Source of the DNA: a virus | IMG/VR virus record: IMGVR_UViG_3300042542_005195 | Coordinates: 1-58,796 of that record | DNA: 58,796 nucleotides | Reading direction: 5' to 3' (one strand) | Shown: in pieces, positions 1-9,083 of the stretch | How positions within the stretch are numbered: the first letter of the stretch is position 1 | Layout of the letters: every line of letters starts with the position of its first letter | The notes under the pieces: generated by a model | Told to the model about the DNA's origin: nothing | Databases searched by the model: none | What the model saw: the letters and a program-made list of their open reading frames with translations, nothing else | Made by a program: the position numbers and the translations under genes

Positions 1-264
1 GTTAGGTCAAAAAGTGGATTGGCATTAAAAGAAGGTTTAATGGTATTAAACTCACCTGGCACGGTAGATAACGGATATACAGGTGAAGTACAAGTAATCA
101 TATTTAACACCAACAACCATGAGTATTCCATCAAAAAAGGAATGAAAGTCGCTCAAGGAGTATTTTCAAATGTGTTAAACGGAAACATAATTGAATTTAT
201 AAAAACAGATAAAATAGAAGATAAAGATAGAAATGCAAACGGTTTTGGTTCAACTGGAATCTGA
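1..264 (+). CDS. dut: dUTP diphosphatase (dUTPase), C-terminal part; 5' end outside window
   Basis: The reading frame is open from base 1, so the gene begins upstream of the window. The visible 87 residues hold the last four conserved blocks of the trimeric dUTPase family: an RSKSGLA segment (motif 2), GTVDNGYTGE (motif 3, with the catalytic Asp), KKGMKVAQGVF (motif 4) and the glycine-rich RNANGFGSTG tail (motif 5) that closes over the nucleotide. The enzyme hydrolyses dUTP to dUMP and pyrophosphate, keeping uracil out of phage DNA. Its end overlaps the next gene by 32 bases, suggesting translational coupling in a rightward operon. Confidence 0.93.
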   Translation, partial: VRSKSGLALKEGLMVLNSPGTVDNGYTGEVQVIIFNTNNHEYSIKKGMKVAQGVFSNVLNGNIIEFIKTDKIEDKDRNANGFGSTGI

Positions 265-643
265 TAAAAGTCCAGTATTGTCATATAGTTTAAAAAATTA
301 TCTCATTGATATTGATGGGACAATAACGGAGGATGTTCCAAACGAACAATCCGAAAGAATGGGAACAGTAGAACCCTACGAAGGTTCTGTTGAAATGATT
401 AACACTTGGTATGGTGAAGGTCATATTATTACTTTTTTTACATCAAGAACTGATGAGCATGAATTGGTAACAAAACAATGGTTAGAAAAATGGGGATTCA
501 AATATCATAACATCTTGTTTAATAAACCAAGAGGCGGAAACTACCATTGGATTGATAACCATATTGTAAGAGCAACTCGTTATAATGGTAAGTGGTCAAA
601 ATTAATTAACAAAACACATAATATAGAAGTATTTGAAGAATGA
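233..643 (+). CDS. HAD-superfamily phosphatase-like protein
   Basis: A 136-residue protein with the HAD motif I signature IDIDGT near residue 27 and a motif II-like TSRT around residue 70, where phage polynucleotide 3'-phosphatases and nucleotidases have their conserved Ser/Thr. A later DN pair (WIDNH) fits HAD motif IV. It probably hydrolyses a phosphomonoester using an aspartyl-phosphate intermediate; the substrate cannot be read from the sequence. The ATG at 233 lies inside the dUTPase gene, and no other ATG precedes motif I. The stop overlaps the ATG of the following gene by four bases. Confidence 0.75.
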   Translation: MQTVLVQLESDKSPVLSYSLKNYLIDIDGTITEDVPNEQSERMGTVEPYEGSVEMINTWYGEGHIITFFTSRTDEHELVTKQWLEKWGFKYHNILFNKPRGGNYHWIDNHIVRATRYNGKWSKLINKTHNIEVFEE

Positions 644-2298
644 TAACAATAGGTTATAGTACAAGAGTTTCAAATCCAAAGTTCTCACAATATTTGAGAC
701 AATCTTGCGGATTAAAAGGTGTCGAAATAATTGAGAAAGTTAATAATGGTGAAAAATCATTATCTCAGGTTTATAATGAGATAATTGATGAGTCATCAAA
801 TGATATTCTTGTTTTGTGTCATGATGACATATATTTTGATACAAATAGGTGGGGTAAAAAATTATTAAGGTCATTTGATAATCACTCAGATTATGGGATT
901 TTGGGAGTTGCGGGAAGTACTTATATGCCAAAATCGGGTCAATGGTGGGAGGATAGGTCCAAAATGTTTGGAGTAGTTAATCACGAACACGAAGGTAAAA
1001 AATGGGTCTCAAGATATTCTCAAAATGAAGAACACGAAGTTAAACAAACGGTTATTGTTGATGGTTTATTTATATCATTAAATAAGAATAAAATCAAAAA
1101 GAGGTTTGATGAAACTGTAGAGGGATTCCATTTTTATGATGTACAATTTACATTCCAAAACCATATAGAAGATGTTAAAGTTGGGGTTATTTTTAATGTT
1201 AGAATAACTCACAAATCAATTGGAATGACAAATGAAAAGTGGGAAAATAATAAACAAATTTTTGCAAACAAATATAAAGACATTTTACCCTTAAAAGTTA
1301 AAATAACCGAATCTGATAAATTAAAGGTCTTGATTGGGTGTTTATTTTTCCAAAAATTTACAGGTTCTGAAATGTATGTTTATGAATTATCAAAAAATTT
1401 AGTAAAATTAAACTGCGATGTTACAGTGGTTGCTTCAGAAACCAATGGTCCACTTGTCAGTATGGCGGAAAAAAATGGTGTCAAAGTAAAAAATATAAGA
1501 GAAACTCCAGGTTTTAAATTGGGTGATGGTAAATGGATGTTAAAAACCCAAAATGGTCAAGAAGTTTCAAAACCTAACCAATATTATAAAATGTCAGAAG
1601 TTAATTTTGATATTATTCATTGCCAACACAAACCAATAGTAGATATAATGAACATGTTGTATCCTAACATTGATAAGATATGCACAATACATTCAGAAGT
1701 TATAGATTTAGAAAATCCGGTAAAACATCAATCCATAAAAAAATACATAGCAATTAGGTCCGAAATAAAAGAACATATTGTAAATAATTTTCAAATAGAC
1801 GAAAAAGATGTTGATGTAATTTATAATCCTGTTGATGAGACAAAGTTTTACAATAAAAATTTACCATCAAAAAATTATATATTGTTCGTCGGTTCTATCG
1901 ATTATTTAAGAGAGAAAACTATACGAGATTTGATTGAATACTCTAAATCAGAAAACAAGGAATTATGGTTAGTTGGCGAGAATAAATCATCCTATCTAAA
2001 CGATATTTTGAAAAATGAACATGTAAAACATTTCAATCCAACATTAAATGTTGATAAATACATACATGAGTGTAGTGAGACCGCAGGAATATTGTTAGGT
2101 AGAACAACCATTGAAAGTTGGATGTGTGGTAAACCTAGTTGGATTTACAATGTCGATAAATTTGGTAATATTTTAGAGAAAAAACAATTTGAAGTACCTA
2201 ATGATATTTTTAAATTTAATTCTAAAAACGTCTGTGAAAATATAAAAAAACAATACATCAATAATATAAATTATGATAGTGTTAACAACAACCTATAA
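640..2298 (+). CDS. Two-domain glycosyltransferase (GT2-like plus GT4-like)
   Basis: At 552 residues it is about twice the length of its neighbours and reads as two fused enzymes. Residues 1-220 have a GT2/GT-A look (an early YSTRVSN strand, then LCHDD as the metal-binding DxD-type motif near residue 60). Residues about 228-550 begin KVLIGCLFFQKFTGSEMYVYEL, a typical GT-B/GT4 N-terminal start with a GGxE-like GSE, and end with the nucleotide-sugar region LLGRTTIESWMCGKP. The product probably adds two sugars, or one domain positions the acceptor. It opens the carbohydrate island, overlapping the upstream gene by 4 bases and the downstream one by 26. Confidence 0.78.
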   Translation: MITIGYSTRVSNPKFSQYLRQSCGLKGVEIIEKVNNGEKSLSQVYNEIIDESSNDILVLCHDDIYFDTNRWGKKLLRSFDNHSDYGILGVAGSTYMPKSGQWWEDRSKMFGVVNHEHEGKKWVSRYSQNEEHEVKQTVIVDGLFISLNKNKIKKRFDETVEGFHFYDVQFTFQNHIEDVKVGVIFNVRITHKSIGMTNEKWENNKQIFANKYKDILPLKVKITESDKLKVLIGCLFFQKFTGSEMYVYELSKNLVKLNCDVTVVASETNGPLVSMAEKNGVKVKNIRETPGFKLGDGKWMLKTQNGQEVSKPNQYYKMSEVNFDIIHCQHKPIVDIMNMLYPNIDKICTIHSEVIDLENPVKHQSIKKYIAIRSEIKEHIVNNFQIDEKDVDVIYNPVDETKFYNKNLPSKNYILFVGSIDYLREKTIRDLIEYSKSENKELWLVGENKSSYLNDILKNEHVKHFNPTLNVDKYIHECSETAGILLGRTTIESWMCGKPSWIYNVDKFGNILEKKQFEVPNDIFKFNSKNVCENIKKQYINNINYDSVNNNL

Positions 2299-2992
2299 TT
2301 GTGAAAATTATATCGATTTATGTCTTAACAGTTTAATGAGACAAAATTTCAAAAATTTCAAGTGTTACATTACCGATGATATGTCCACTGACGGAACTTT
2401 AGATAAAATTAAAAACAAAATAAATGGAGATGACAGATTTATTTTAATTCAAAATACCGAAAAACTATTCCAACCAGGAAACTACGACCAAGTATTAAGA
2501 GATAATAATAACATAGATGATTGGGAAGTATGTGTGGAGGTTGACGGTGACGATTGGTTACCTGATGAGTTTGTTTTGGATAGGGTAAATTCATTATATA
2601 ATAATAAAAAAATTTGGTTAGCAAATGGTAGTTTTATTTATAGTGACGGCAGGTCTGGGTTTGCAAAACCATACTCAAGTTTTGATAATATTAGGGAAGA
2701 AGTTTTTACATTAACACATTTAAGAACTTGGAGGGTTTTTTTGTGGAGAAATATTCTACAACAAGATTTAAAAGATGAAAACGGTTCATACTGGAGTGTG
2801 TCTGGCGATTTGTCATTCATGTATCCCATGGCAGAAATGTGTGGAATAGAACACTACAGATTTATGAAAGATATAAATTATATATATAATGAACATAATC
2901 CACTGAACGACCACAAAATTAATTTAGGTTTAGTTTCAGCAACGACACAAAAAATAAGGAAAATGAATCCATATAACAAGTTAATTTTATAA
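2273..2992 (+). CDS. GT2-family glycosyltransferase
   Basis: This 239-residue protein starts IVLTTTYNCENYIDLCLNSL, the classic GT2 N-terminus, followed by ITDDMSTDGT (the nucleotide-binding Asp region) and EVDGDDW at about residue 90, a DxD-type metal site. It therefore uses an activated nucleotide sugar with inversion of configuration. Length matches single-domain GT2 enzymes. The start lies inside the end of the preceding fused glycosyltransferase. The acceptor is unknown; a surface or virion glycan is the obvious possibility from context. Confidence 0.88.
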   Translation: MIVLTTTYNCENYIDLCLNSLMRQNFKNFKCYITDDMSTDGTLDKIKNKINGDDRFILIQNTEKLFQPGNYDQVLRDNNNIDDWEVCVEVDGDDWLPDEFVLDRVNSLYNNKKIWLANGSFIYSDGRSGFAKPYSSFDNIREEVFTLTHLRTWRVFLWRNILQQDLKDENGSYWSVSGDLSFMYPMAEMCGIEHYRFMKDINYIYNEHNPLNDHKINLGLVSATTQKIRKMNPYNKLIL

Positions 2993-2997
2993 AAAAT

Positions 2998-3792
2998 ATG
3001 AACAGAACGAATTTAGTAGGCACTATTGATAATAAATTTTCAGAACAGAAAAAACAAGTTTGTATATTTGCTGATAACTTTGATTTCAATCACGTACTTT
3101 TGGAAAGTGCGGATGTAAAAGTTTTTTTGCAATGCGAACCTAAACAGTTCAATAGAATGAACCTTGTATTACAAAATCATGAAAAATTTGATTTGATTTT
3201 GACTCACCAAGATGAAATATTAACTAATTGCAGTAATTCATTGGTTTTTCCTTGGGGTGATTGTTGGATTTCAGAAGAAGACCAACAAATACATAATAAA
3301 AGTGAATTATTTTCGATAATTGCTTCACCTAAAAGACATACCAGGGGACATCAGTTGAGACACGAAGTTATAAAATTAAATAATTCCAATTTAACGGCGT
3401 TTGGTCCCGAATATAATGATATAGGAAGTGAATTGAAATCGAAAATCAAGGCCAGCAAAAATTTTGCTTTTCAGGTAGTCATTGAAAATGAATCTTGGGA
3501 AAATTGTTTCACAGAAAAATTAATTGATAGTTTAAGAACTGGTTGTATCCCAATTTATTGGGGATGTACTAATATAGAAGATTTTTTTGATGTTAGAGGT
3601 TTTTTTGTTGTTAATAATTTGGAAGAAATTAATTTTCTTCTAAATAATCTTACTTTTGAAGATTACAATTCTCGAATTGAATATGTAAAAACCAATTACG
3701 AAATATCAAAAAAATATTTATCAATATACAAAAGAGTTGACAATATTATTTCAGACTTTATAAACCAAAAATATAATTTTGATGACAATTGA
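2998..3792 (+). CDS. GT10-like (alpha-1,3/4-fucosyltransferase type) glycosyltransferase
   Basis: The C-terminal half carries the GT10 donor-binding signature: FAFQVVIENESWENCFTEK, then LIDSLRTGCIPIYWGC, close to the family pattern F-x(2)-ENS...TEK...D-x-L-x-G-x-(V/I)-P-(I/V)-x-x-G. GT10 enzymes transfer L-fucose, or another GDP-sugar in related enzymes, from GDP. The N-terminal 140 residues are less conserved, as usual for acceptor domains. At 264 residues it is short for the family. A GDP-sugar pathway (gmd and partners) lies about 9 kb downstream on the same strand, consistent with a GDP-fucose or GDP-colitose-like donor. Confidence 0.78.
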   Translation: MNRTNLVGTIDNKFSEQKKQVCIFADNFDFNHVLLESADVKVFLQCEPKQFNRMNLVLQNHEKFDLILTHQDEILTNCSNSLVFPWGDCWISEEDQQIHNKSELFSIIASPKRHTRGHQLRHEVIKLNNSNLTAFGPEYNDIGSELKSKIKASKNFAFQVVIENESWENCFTEKLIDSLRTGCIPIYWGCTNIEDFFDVRGFFVVNNLEEINFLLNNLTFEDYNSRIEYVKTNYEISKKYLSIYKRVDNIISDFINQKYNFDDN

Positions 3793-3977
3793 AATTGTAA
3801 TTTTATTTTACATTGTTAAAACCTATGAATGTTTTCAAGTCTGTCTATTTTAGATATCAACTTATTTTACAAAAATAATCTATTATATTATTTATTGATA
3901 AATAAAATATAGTCATAATTGGACATTTCAGAAGTCAAACATAACAACAAAAAAAATTATAAAATTTATAACTCATT

Positions 3978-4664
3978 ATGAAAGTTTCTATTTGCATACC
4001 TACTTGGGAGCAACATGGGTATGGAGTTTTTTTCTTAAAAAATTTATTAGACACCATAAAAAATCAATCCTATCAAGATTTAGAAATTATAATATCAGAC
4101 CATAGTGATGACTATGAAATTAAAAATTTATCAAAATCTTATTCAGAACTTTTAGATGTAAAATATATAAAAAATAATAACCTAAAAGGTAATAGCCCAC
4201 ATAATACAAATCAAAGTATAAGATATGCCACAGGTGAGATAATTAAAATAATGTTTCAGGACGATTTCTTTGTAGATGAAAATGCACTAAAAATCATCAA
4301 TGAAAAATTCTTAAATAACAAAACAATGTGGGTGGTTAATGGATGTAATCATACTAATGATGGTTTGAACTTTTATGGTGAAATGACACCACAATGGAAT
4401 GATAGATTAATTTTTGGAGTAAACACAATAAGTTCTCCTTCTGTTTTAAGTTTCAGGAATCAAAATGTTTCTTTTTTTGATGAAAATCTTACAATGTTAA
4501 TGGACTGTGAATACTATTATCAACTTTATTTGAAATATGGTGAGCCTACCGTTTTGAACGAAACATTAATTAGTAATAGAATTCATCAATTTCAAATTAG
4601 TACCAATTACGAGGGTAATATTAATGAAGAGATAAACTACATTAAAAAAAAATATAAATGGTAA
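3978..4664 (+). CDS. GT2-family glycosyltransferase
   Basis: A 228-residue single-domain GT2 enzyme: N-terminal SICIPTWEQ strand, an IIISDHSDD nucleotide-binding segment near residue 40, and MFQDDFF at about residue 93 in place of the DxD motif. The ATG at 3978 follows a 185-base AT-rich gap, the first break in this gene string, so a promoter could lie there, though I see no clear consensus. The end overlaps the next gene by seven bases. Confidence 0.86.
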   Translation: MKVSICIPTWEQHGYGVFFLKNLLDTIKNQSYQDLEIIISDHSDDYEIKNLSKSYSELLDVKYIKNNNLKGNSPHNTNQSIRYATGEIIKIMFQDDFFVDENALKIINEKFLNNKTMWVVNGCNHTNDGLNFYGEMTPQWNDRLIFGVNTISSPSVLSFRNQNVSFFDENLTMLMDCEYYYQLYLKYGEPTVLNETLISNRIHQFQISTNYEGNINEEINYIKKKYKW

Positions 4665-5428
4665 CTTGTAGTTTGATGGGGGGTCTCGGTAATTACATGT
4701 TTCAAATTGCCACGACATTATCGGTGTCAATAGACAATTCTATTGAATATTTTTTTAATATAAACTCAGTATCTAAAGCACATAACCACATAAATACATA
4801 TACTCAAAATATTTTTAGAAAAGTAAAATTTGTAGAACATGTTTTACCAATAGAAAATGTTTATGCTGAACCATTTTTTCATTATAATAAAATATCCTAT
4901 AAAAATAACTTATTATTACAGGGGTACTTCCAAAGTGAAAAATATTTCAAACATAATACAGAAAAAATAGTTGATTTGTTTGAGATAGATGTCTCTTCAA
5001 AAAAATATATAGAAGATAAATATGGTACTTTGTTAAAAAATAATACATGTTCATTACATGTTAGAAGGGGGGATTATTTAGGATTACCTGATTTTCACCC
5101 TTCATGTGATATTGATTATTACAAACAAGCAATGGATTTTTTTGATGATGATACACTATTTCTAATATCATCTGACGATATTTTATGGTGTAAAAAAAAT
5201 TTAATTAAAAAAAATATAATTTATTTGGAAAACAATATCGACTATTTAGATTTGTGGATAATGTCATTATGTAAAAATAATATCATTGCAAATTCTACTT
5301 TTTCTTGGTGGTCGGCATGGTTAAACCAAAATGAATCAAAAAAAGTGATTGCGCCTATAAAATGGTTTGGTAAATCTTTACCACTAAACACTGAGGATTT
5401 GATACCGAAGGAATGGATAAAAATTTAA
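4658..5428 (+). CDS. GT11-family alpha-1,2-fucosyltransferase-like protein
   Basis: It shows the three GT11 blocks in order: MGGLGNYMFQIATTL at the N-terminus (family GGLGNQMFQYA), SLHVRRGDY near residue 135 (the HxRRxDY donor-binding motif) and ANSTFSWWSAWLN near residue 215. The length, 256 residues, is slightly below the usual 280-300. The expected reaction is transfer of L-fucose from GDP-fucose in alpha-1,2 linkage. Colitosyltransferases of the WbgN type are also GT11 members, which matters because a colitose-like pathway is encoded nearby. A 162-base AT-rich gap follows the stop. Confidence 0.88.
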   Translation: MVTCSLMGGLGNYMFQIATTLSVSIDNSIEYFFNINSVSKAHNHINTYTQNIFRKVKFVEHVLPIENVYAEPFFHYNKISYKNNLLLQGYFQSEKYFKHNTEKIVDLFEIDVSSKKYIEDKYGTLLKNNTCSLHVRRGDYLGLPDFHPSCDIDYYKQAMDFFDDDTLFLISSDDILWCKKNLIKKNIIYLENNIDYLDLWIMSLCKNNIIANSTFSWWSAWLNQNESKKVIAPIKWFGKSLPLNTEDLIPKEWIKI

Positions 5429-5590
5429 AAAACTTGATAAATTACGTCAAATATTCTATAATTTAGATTATAGTTGTTATGAAAGTAAATTAAGGTCAAT
5501 TAATCACAATTATAATATATCAAAATAATATTTTGACTTCCATGTCAGAATAAAATCATAAATAAAAGAATTTATTCGAAGTGTAAAAAA

Positions 5591-6493
5591 ATGAGGGTGT
5601 GTGTTATAGGTGGTGCCGGTTTTATAGGGCACCACATTGTTAATAAATTTCTGTCTTTAAATCACGAAGTATTAGTAATAGACGATTTGAGTACTGGTAA
5701 GTTAGAAAATTTACCAATTGAATGTGAGTTTATTAAATTGGATATTTCCGAAGTTAATATTGACACATTAACTAAACACTTAGAAAATATTGACTTGGTT
5801 TACCATACGGCTGCTAAAGCACGTGTTCAACCTTCAATAGAAGACCCTCTTTTATATAATAAAAAAAATGTAGATTCGACATTAAAAGTTCTTATATCTA
5901 GTCATAAGGCAAAGGTTAAAAGAGTCATTTATTCGGCATCTAGTAGCGTATATGGTAATACCGACAATTTTCCTACAACAGAGGATACTAAAACTAATCC
6001 ATTGAGCCCGTATGGATTACAAAAATTCATCGGGGAACAATACTGTAAGTTATTTTCAGAACTTTATGGGTTAGATACGGTCTCGTTGAGATATTTTAAC
6101 GTGTACGGTGAAGGTATGTTAGACGAAGGAGCATATTGCACTGTAATTGGTATTTTTGGTAAACACTATCGTGAAAATAAAAAATTACCAATCACAAATA
6201 ATGGAGAACAAAGAAGAGATTTTACTTATGTTGGAGATGTTGTTGAAGCGAACTATTTAGTAGGTATGTCCGAATCTAAATTACATGGGGATGCCTTCAA
6301 CGTTGGGAATGGAAAAAACTATAGCATTAATCAAATCGCAGAATTATTCGAAACAGAAACTGAGTTTATTGGAAATAGAATCGAGCCGTACCAAACCTTA
6401 GCCGACAACTCCAAAATTAAAAATAAATTCGGTTGGCAACCAAAAGGAGATGTTATTACTTGGGTTAAAAAGTATAAAAGTAAAATTAAATAA
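5591..6493 (+). CDS. NAD-dependent sugar-nucleotide epimerase/dehydratase (UDP-glucose 4-epimerase type)
   Basis: An extended short-chain dehydrogenase of 300 residues. The NAD-binding GGAGFIG motif begins at residue 7, an Asp-rich VIDDLSTG follows strand 2, the catalytic Ser is in ASSSVYG (about residue 118) and the YxxxK pair is in SPYGLQK (about residues 142-146). It probably interconverts C4 epimers of a UDP- or GDP-sugar, or a related activated hexose, supplying a donor for the surrounding transferases. The exact substrate cannot be told from motifs. It starts after the 162-base gap. Confidence 0.87.
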   Translation: MRVCVIGGAGFIGHHIVNKFLSLNHEVLVIDDLSTGKLENLPIECEFIKLDISEVNIDTLTKHLENIDLVYHTAAKARVQPSIEDPLLYNKKNVDSTLKVLISSHKAKVKRVIYSASSSVYGNTDNFPTTEDTKTNPLSPYGLQKFIGEQYCKLFSELYGLDTVSLRYFNVYGEGMLDEGAYCTVIGIFGKHYRENKKLPITNNGEQRRDFTYVGDVVEANYLVGMSESKLHGDAFNVGNGKNYSINQIAELFETETEFIGNRIEPYQTLADNSKIKNKFGWQPKGDVITWVKKYKSKIK

Positions 6494-6494
6494 A

Positions 6495-7169
6495 ATGAAG
6501 ATAGCAATTTTAACCTCAAAATTTGGTCATGGATTAAAGTTACGAGACCCTAATATTAAATTTGAAAATGTTGATTATTTTGCATTTGTAGATAAAACAA
6601 ATAATGATTGTAGAATATGGAACCAAGTAGAATCTTTGGATTATAGTTTGGATGAAAGATTTAAAGACAGAAGAAATGCTAAAATATATAAAGTTATGCC
6701 GCATCTTTTTTTACCTGATTATGATTATTGGTTTTGGGTCGACTTGACTCATGAGGTAATTATGAATCCTTTTGAAGTTATAAAAAATTTTTTAGTAGAT
6801 GAAGAAATTGGTCTATGGAATCACACTTCAAGAAAATGTATTTACCAAGAAGCGGATGCTGTAAGTCTTTATGGTTATGACCATAAAGATTTGTTAGATG
6901 CTCAAGTACAATATTATAAAAATAACGGTTATCCTGAAAATAACGGTCTATTTGAATTACCTGTCAGTATTAGAAAAAATACAGAAAAAATTAAAATCTT
7001 AAATTTAAGATGGTGGGAACAAATATGTAGATTCTCCTCAAGGGACCAAATAAGTCTTCCATTTGTTTTGTGGAAAACCAACATAAAGCCAAAAATACTT
7101 CCAGGATGGGCTAATGGGGGATTCAATCAAAATTCAATAATGCCTCAAGTAAGAAATAAAGGAGAATAA
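6495..7169 (+). CDS. DUF616/TOD1-like glycosyltransferase
   Basis: I chose the ATG at 6495, two bases after the previous stop, rather than a possible upstream start at 6450 that would overlap the epimerase by 44 bases. The 224-residue product resembles the DUF616 (TOD1/MUCI70) glycosyltransferase-like family: an early FVDKT, an arginine/lysine-rich segment before the histidine of KVMPHLFLPDYDYWFWVD, in which WVD is the equivalent of the family's metal-site W(I/V)D. Its acceptor is unknown. Confidence 0.62.
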   Translation: MKIAILTSKFGHGLKLRDPNIKFENVDYFAFVDKTNNDCRIWNQVESLDYSLDERFKDRRNAKIYKVMPHLFLPDYDYWFWVDLTHEVIMNPFEVIKNFLVDEEIGLWNHTSRKCIYQEADAVSLYGYDHKDLLDAQVQYYKNNGYPENNGLFELPVSIRKNTEKIKILNLRWWEQICRFSSRDQISLPFVLWKTNIKPKILPGWANGGFNQNSIMPQVRNKGE

Positions 7170-7170
7170 T

Positions 7171-8496
7171 ATGTGTAGTTTTATTTTTTCAAACAAAGAA
7201 ATAATAGATATTGATAATGTCAATTATTTCAATAAATTCAGAGGTCCTGATAACACAAATCTATTTAAAAAAAATGGTTACACTTTTTTACATAACTTAC
7301 TTAGTATAACTGGCGAATTTAAAATACAGCCATTTGTAGATGATAACATAGTTTGTTTATATAATGGCGAAATTTATAATTTTGAAGAATTTGGTAACTT
7401 TAAATCAGACGGAGAATGTTTAATACCTCTTTATAAAAAAGAAGGTGTTAGTTTTATAAAAAAATTGGATGGTGAATTTGCAGTAACTTTGGTGGACTTC
7501 GATAAAAATTTGGTAGTCATATCAACGGACACCTTTAAAACCAAACCAATTTTCTACACACTAACCGACGGTATTGGTGTATCATCTTACAGTGAACCAT
7601 TAAAAAGACTTGGTTACAACAATGTTTCCAAAATGGAACCTAACACAACTTTGGTAATTAATTTAACAACCAAACAAATTATTGAGAAACATTCAGTGCA
7701 TGATTTTGACATAAACAATCAAAATAAGAGCAGTTATGATGATTGGGTTACCGCATTTGAAAACTCAATAAGAAAAAGAACAAATAAAATTCGTGAAAAA
7801 GTTTTTATAGGGTTGAGTGGTGGTTATGATAGCGGTTCAATATGTTGTGAATTGTTAAATCAAAATGTTGTGTTTAAGACATATTCTGTTATAGGTAACG
7901 AAAATCAAAAAATTTTAGATGCAAGAATATCGTTATTGAAAAATAACGAACATAAGTTTCTAACAAAAAACCAAGATGAGGTTATTATTGCTTATGAATA
8001 TATAAAAAAATCAACCGAACCGTTCAAATACCTAACATATTCTAAATCTAGTGATTATAATGAGTTCTGGTTGTCGTTAATTGATGACAACGGCGCTAAA
8101 CATTTATCGCATGTGTGTAGACATGCTAAAGAAGATGGAAAAAAAATACTTTTATCAGGGCAAGGTGCTGACGAAATATTTTCCGACTATGGTTTCGACG
8201 GTAGAAAAATATACAACCACAGTAATTTTGGAGGTAAATATCCAAAGGATTTGAATGAGATATTTCCATGGCCTAGTTTTTTTAATAGTTCTATGGAATC
8301 GTATATCGCTAAAGAAGAATATGTTGCCGGCTCATATGGAATAGAATCAAGATATCCATTTTTGGATTTGAATGTTGTCCAAGAATTCCTTTGGTTAAAA
8401 CCTGAACTTAAAAATTTACATTATAAATCTGTTCTTTATTATTATCTTACAAAAAATAATTACCCTTTTACTGAAAATGAAAAGATTGGATTTTAA
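7171..8496 (+). CDS. asnB: Glutamine-hydrolysing asparagine-synthase-type amidotransferase
   Basis: The first residues are MCSF, so removal of Met exposes Cys as the nucleophile of a class II (Ntn) glutaminase. LYNGEIYN near residue 65 and the DGEFA block near residue 110 are family landmarks. The synthetase half has the ATP pyrophosphatase P-loop SGGYDS at about residues 215-220 and SGQGADE near residue 330. At 441 residues it is shorter than bacterial AsnB (about 550). In surface-polysaccharide clusters such enzymes often amidate uronic acids, a likelier role here than making asparagine. A GGAG sequence lies nine bases before ATG, one of the few Shine-Dalgarno-like sites. Confidence 0.88.
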   Translation: MCSFIFSNKEIIDIDNVNYFNKFRGPDNTNLFKKNGYTFLHNLLSITGEFKIQPFVDDNIVCLYNGEIYNFEEFGNFKSDGECLIPLYKKEGVSFIKKLDGEFAVTLVDFDKNLVVISTDTFKTKPIFYTLTDGIGVSSYSEPLKRLGYNNVSKMEPNTTLVINLTTKQIIEKHSVHDFDINNQNKSSYDDWVTAFENSIRKRTNKIREKVFIGLSGGYDSGSICCELLNQNVVFKTYSVIGNENQKILDARISLLKNNEHKFLTKNQDEVIIAYEYIKKSTEPFKYLTYSKSSDYNEFWLSLIDDNGAKHLSHVCRHAKEDGKKILLSGQGADEIFSDYGFDGRKIYNHSNFGGKYPKDLNEIFPWPSFFNSSMESYIAKEEYVAGSYGIESRYPFLDLNVVQEFLWLKPELKNLHYKSVLYYYLTKNNYPFTENEKIGF

Positions 8497-8504
8497 AAAA
8501 AATT

Positions 8505-9080
8505 ATGAAAGAATTTGAAAAATATAAAGAAATATATTCTGGTTTAGTTGGCGAAGATTACCAAAAAACACACGGAGAGGGTTACGGTAGAGGTTTTTGG
8601 GGTGAAAATGCTATCAATTTTATTTTGAATGAGAGCCCCAAGTCGGTCTTGGATGTTGGTTGTGGTTATGGACGATTTTGTGACGCAATATCCGATAAGG
8701 TTGATTCTGTGTATGGTCTTGACATTGCCAGTGTAATAACAGATAATGTCATAAAAAATTCTAACATAAAATTTATGCACGGTGAGGCCAAAAATTTACC
8801 GTTCGAAAATAATAGTGTAGAGTGGATAACATCCTTCGATTGTTTAGAACACTGTCTGACCGAGGACATTGACAAAATATTTGATGAGTTTGATAGAGTG
8901 TCAACAAAAGGATGGGTATTATCAATCTCATATTTACCTGATGCCCACAAAGATACAATATTACATATGACCGTTCAACCGGAAAATTGGTGGATTGAAA
9001 AAATAGAAAAATATGGAAAAGTGACTTTAGGTGAATTAATCGGAAACTCCAATAATAGGTACATTATATTAAAAAAATAA
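8505..9080 (+). CDS. SAM-dependent class I methyltransferase
   Basis: A 191-residue protein with the SAM-binding motif I SVLDVGCGYGRFC at about residues 45-58, an acidic residue ending strand 2 (VYGLDIA) and a motif IV-like WITSFDCLEH near residue 107. This is the Methyltransf_11-type fold. Its position among sugar enzymes suggests methylation of a sugar hydroxyl or of a nucleotide-sugar intermediate. Eight bases separate it from the amidotransferase and three from the next gene. Confidence 0.85.
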   Translation: MKEFEKYKEIYSGLVGEDYQKTHGEGYGRGFWGENAINFILNESPKSVLDVGCGYGRFCDAISDKVDSVYGLDIASVITDNVIKNSNIKFMHGEAKNLPFENNSVEWITSFDCLEHCLTEDIDKIFDEFDRVSTKGWVLSISYLPDAHKDTILHMTVQPENWWIEKIEKYGKVTLGELIGNSNNRYIILKK

Positions 9081-9083
9081 ATT

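Noticed and set aside
5419-5527. Open stretch with protein-like composition after the GT11 gene (reads FKKLDKLRQIFYN and on)
   Set aside because: It follows a stop codon in frame, has no ATG, GTG or TTG in a suitable place and is only about 35 codons long. It may be a remnant of a gene, but nothing identifies it.
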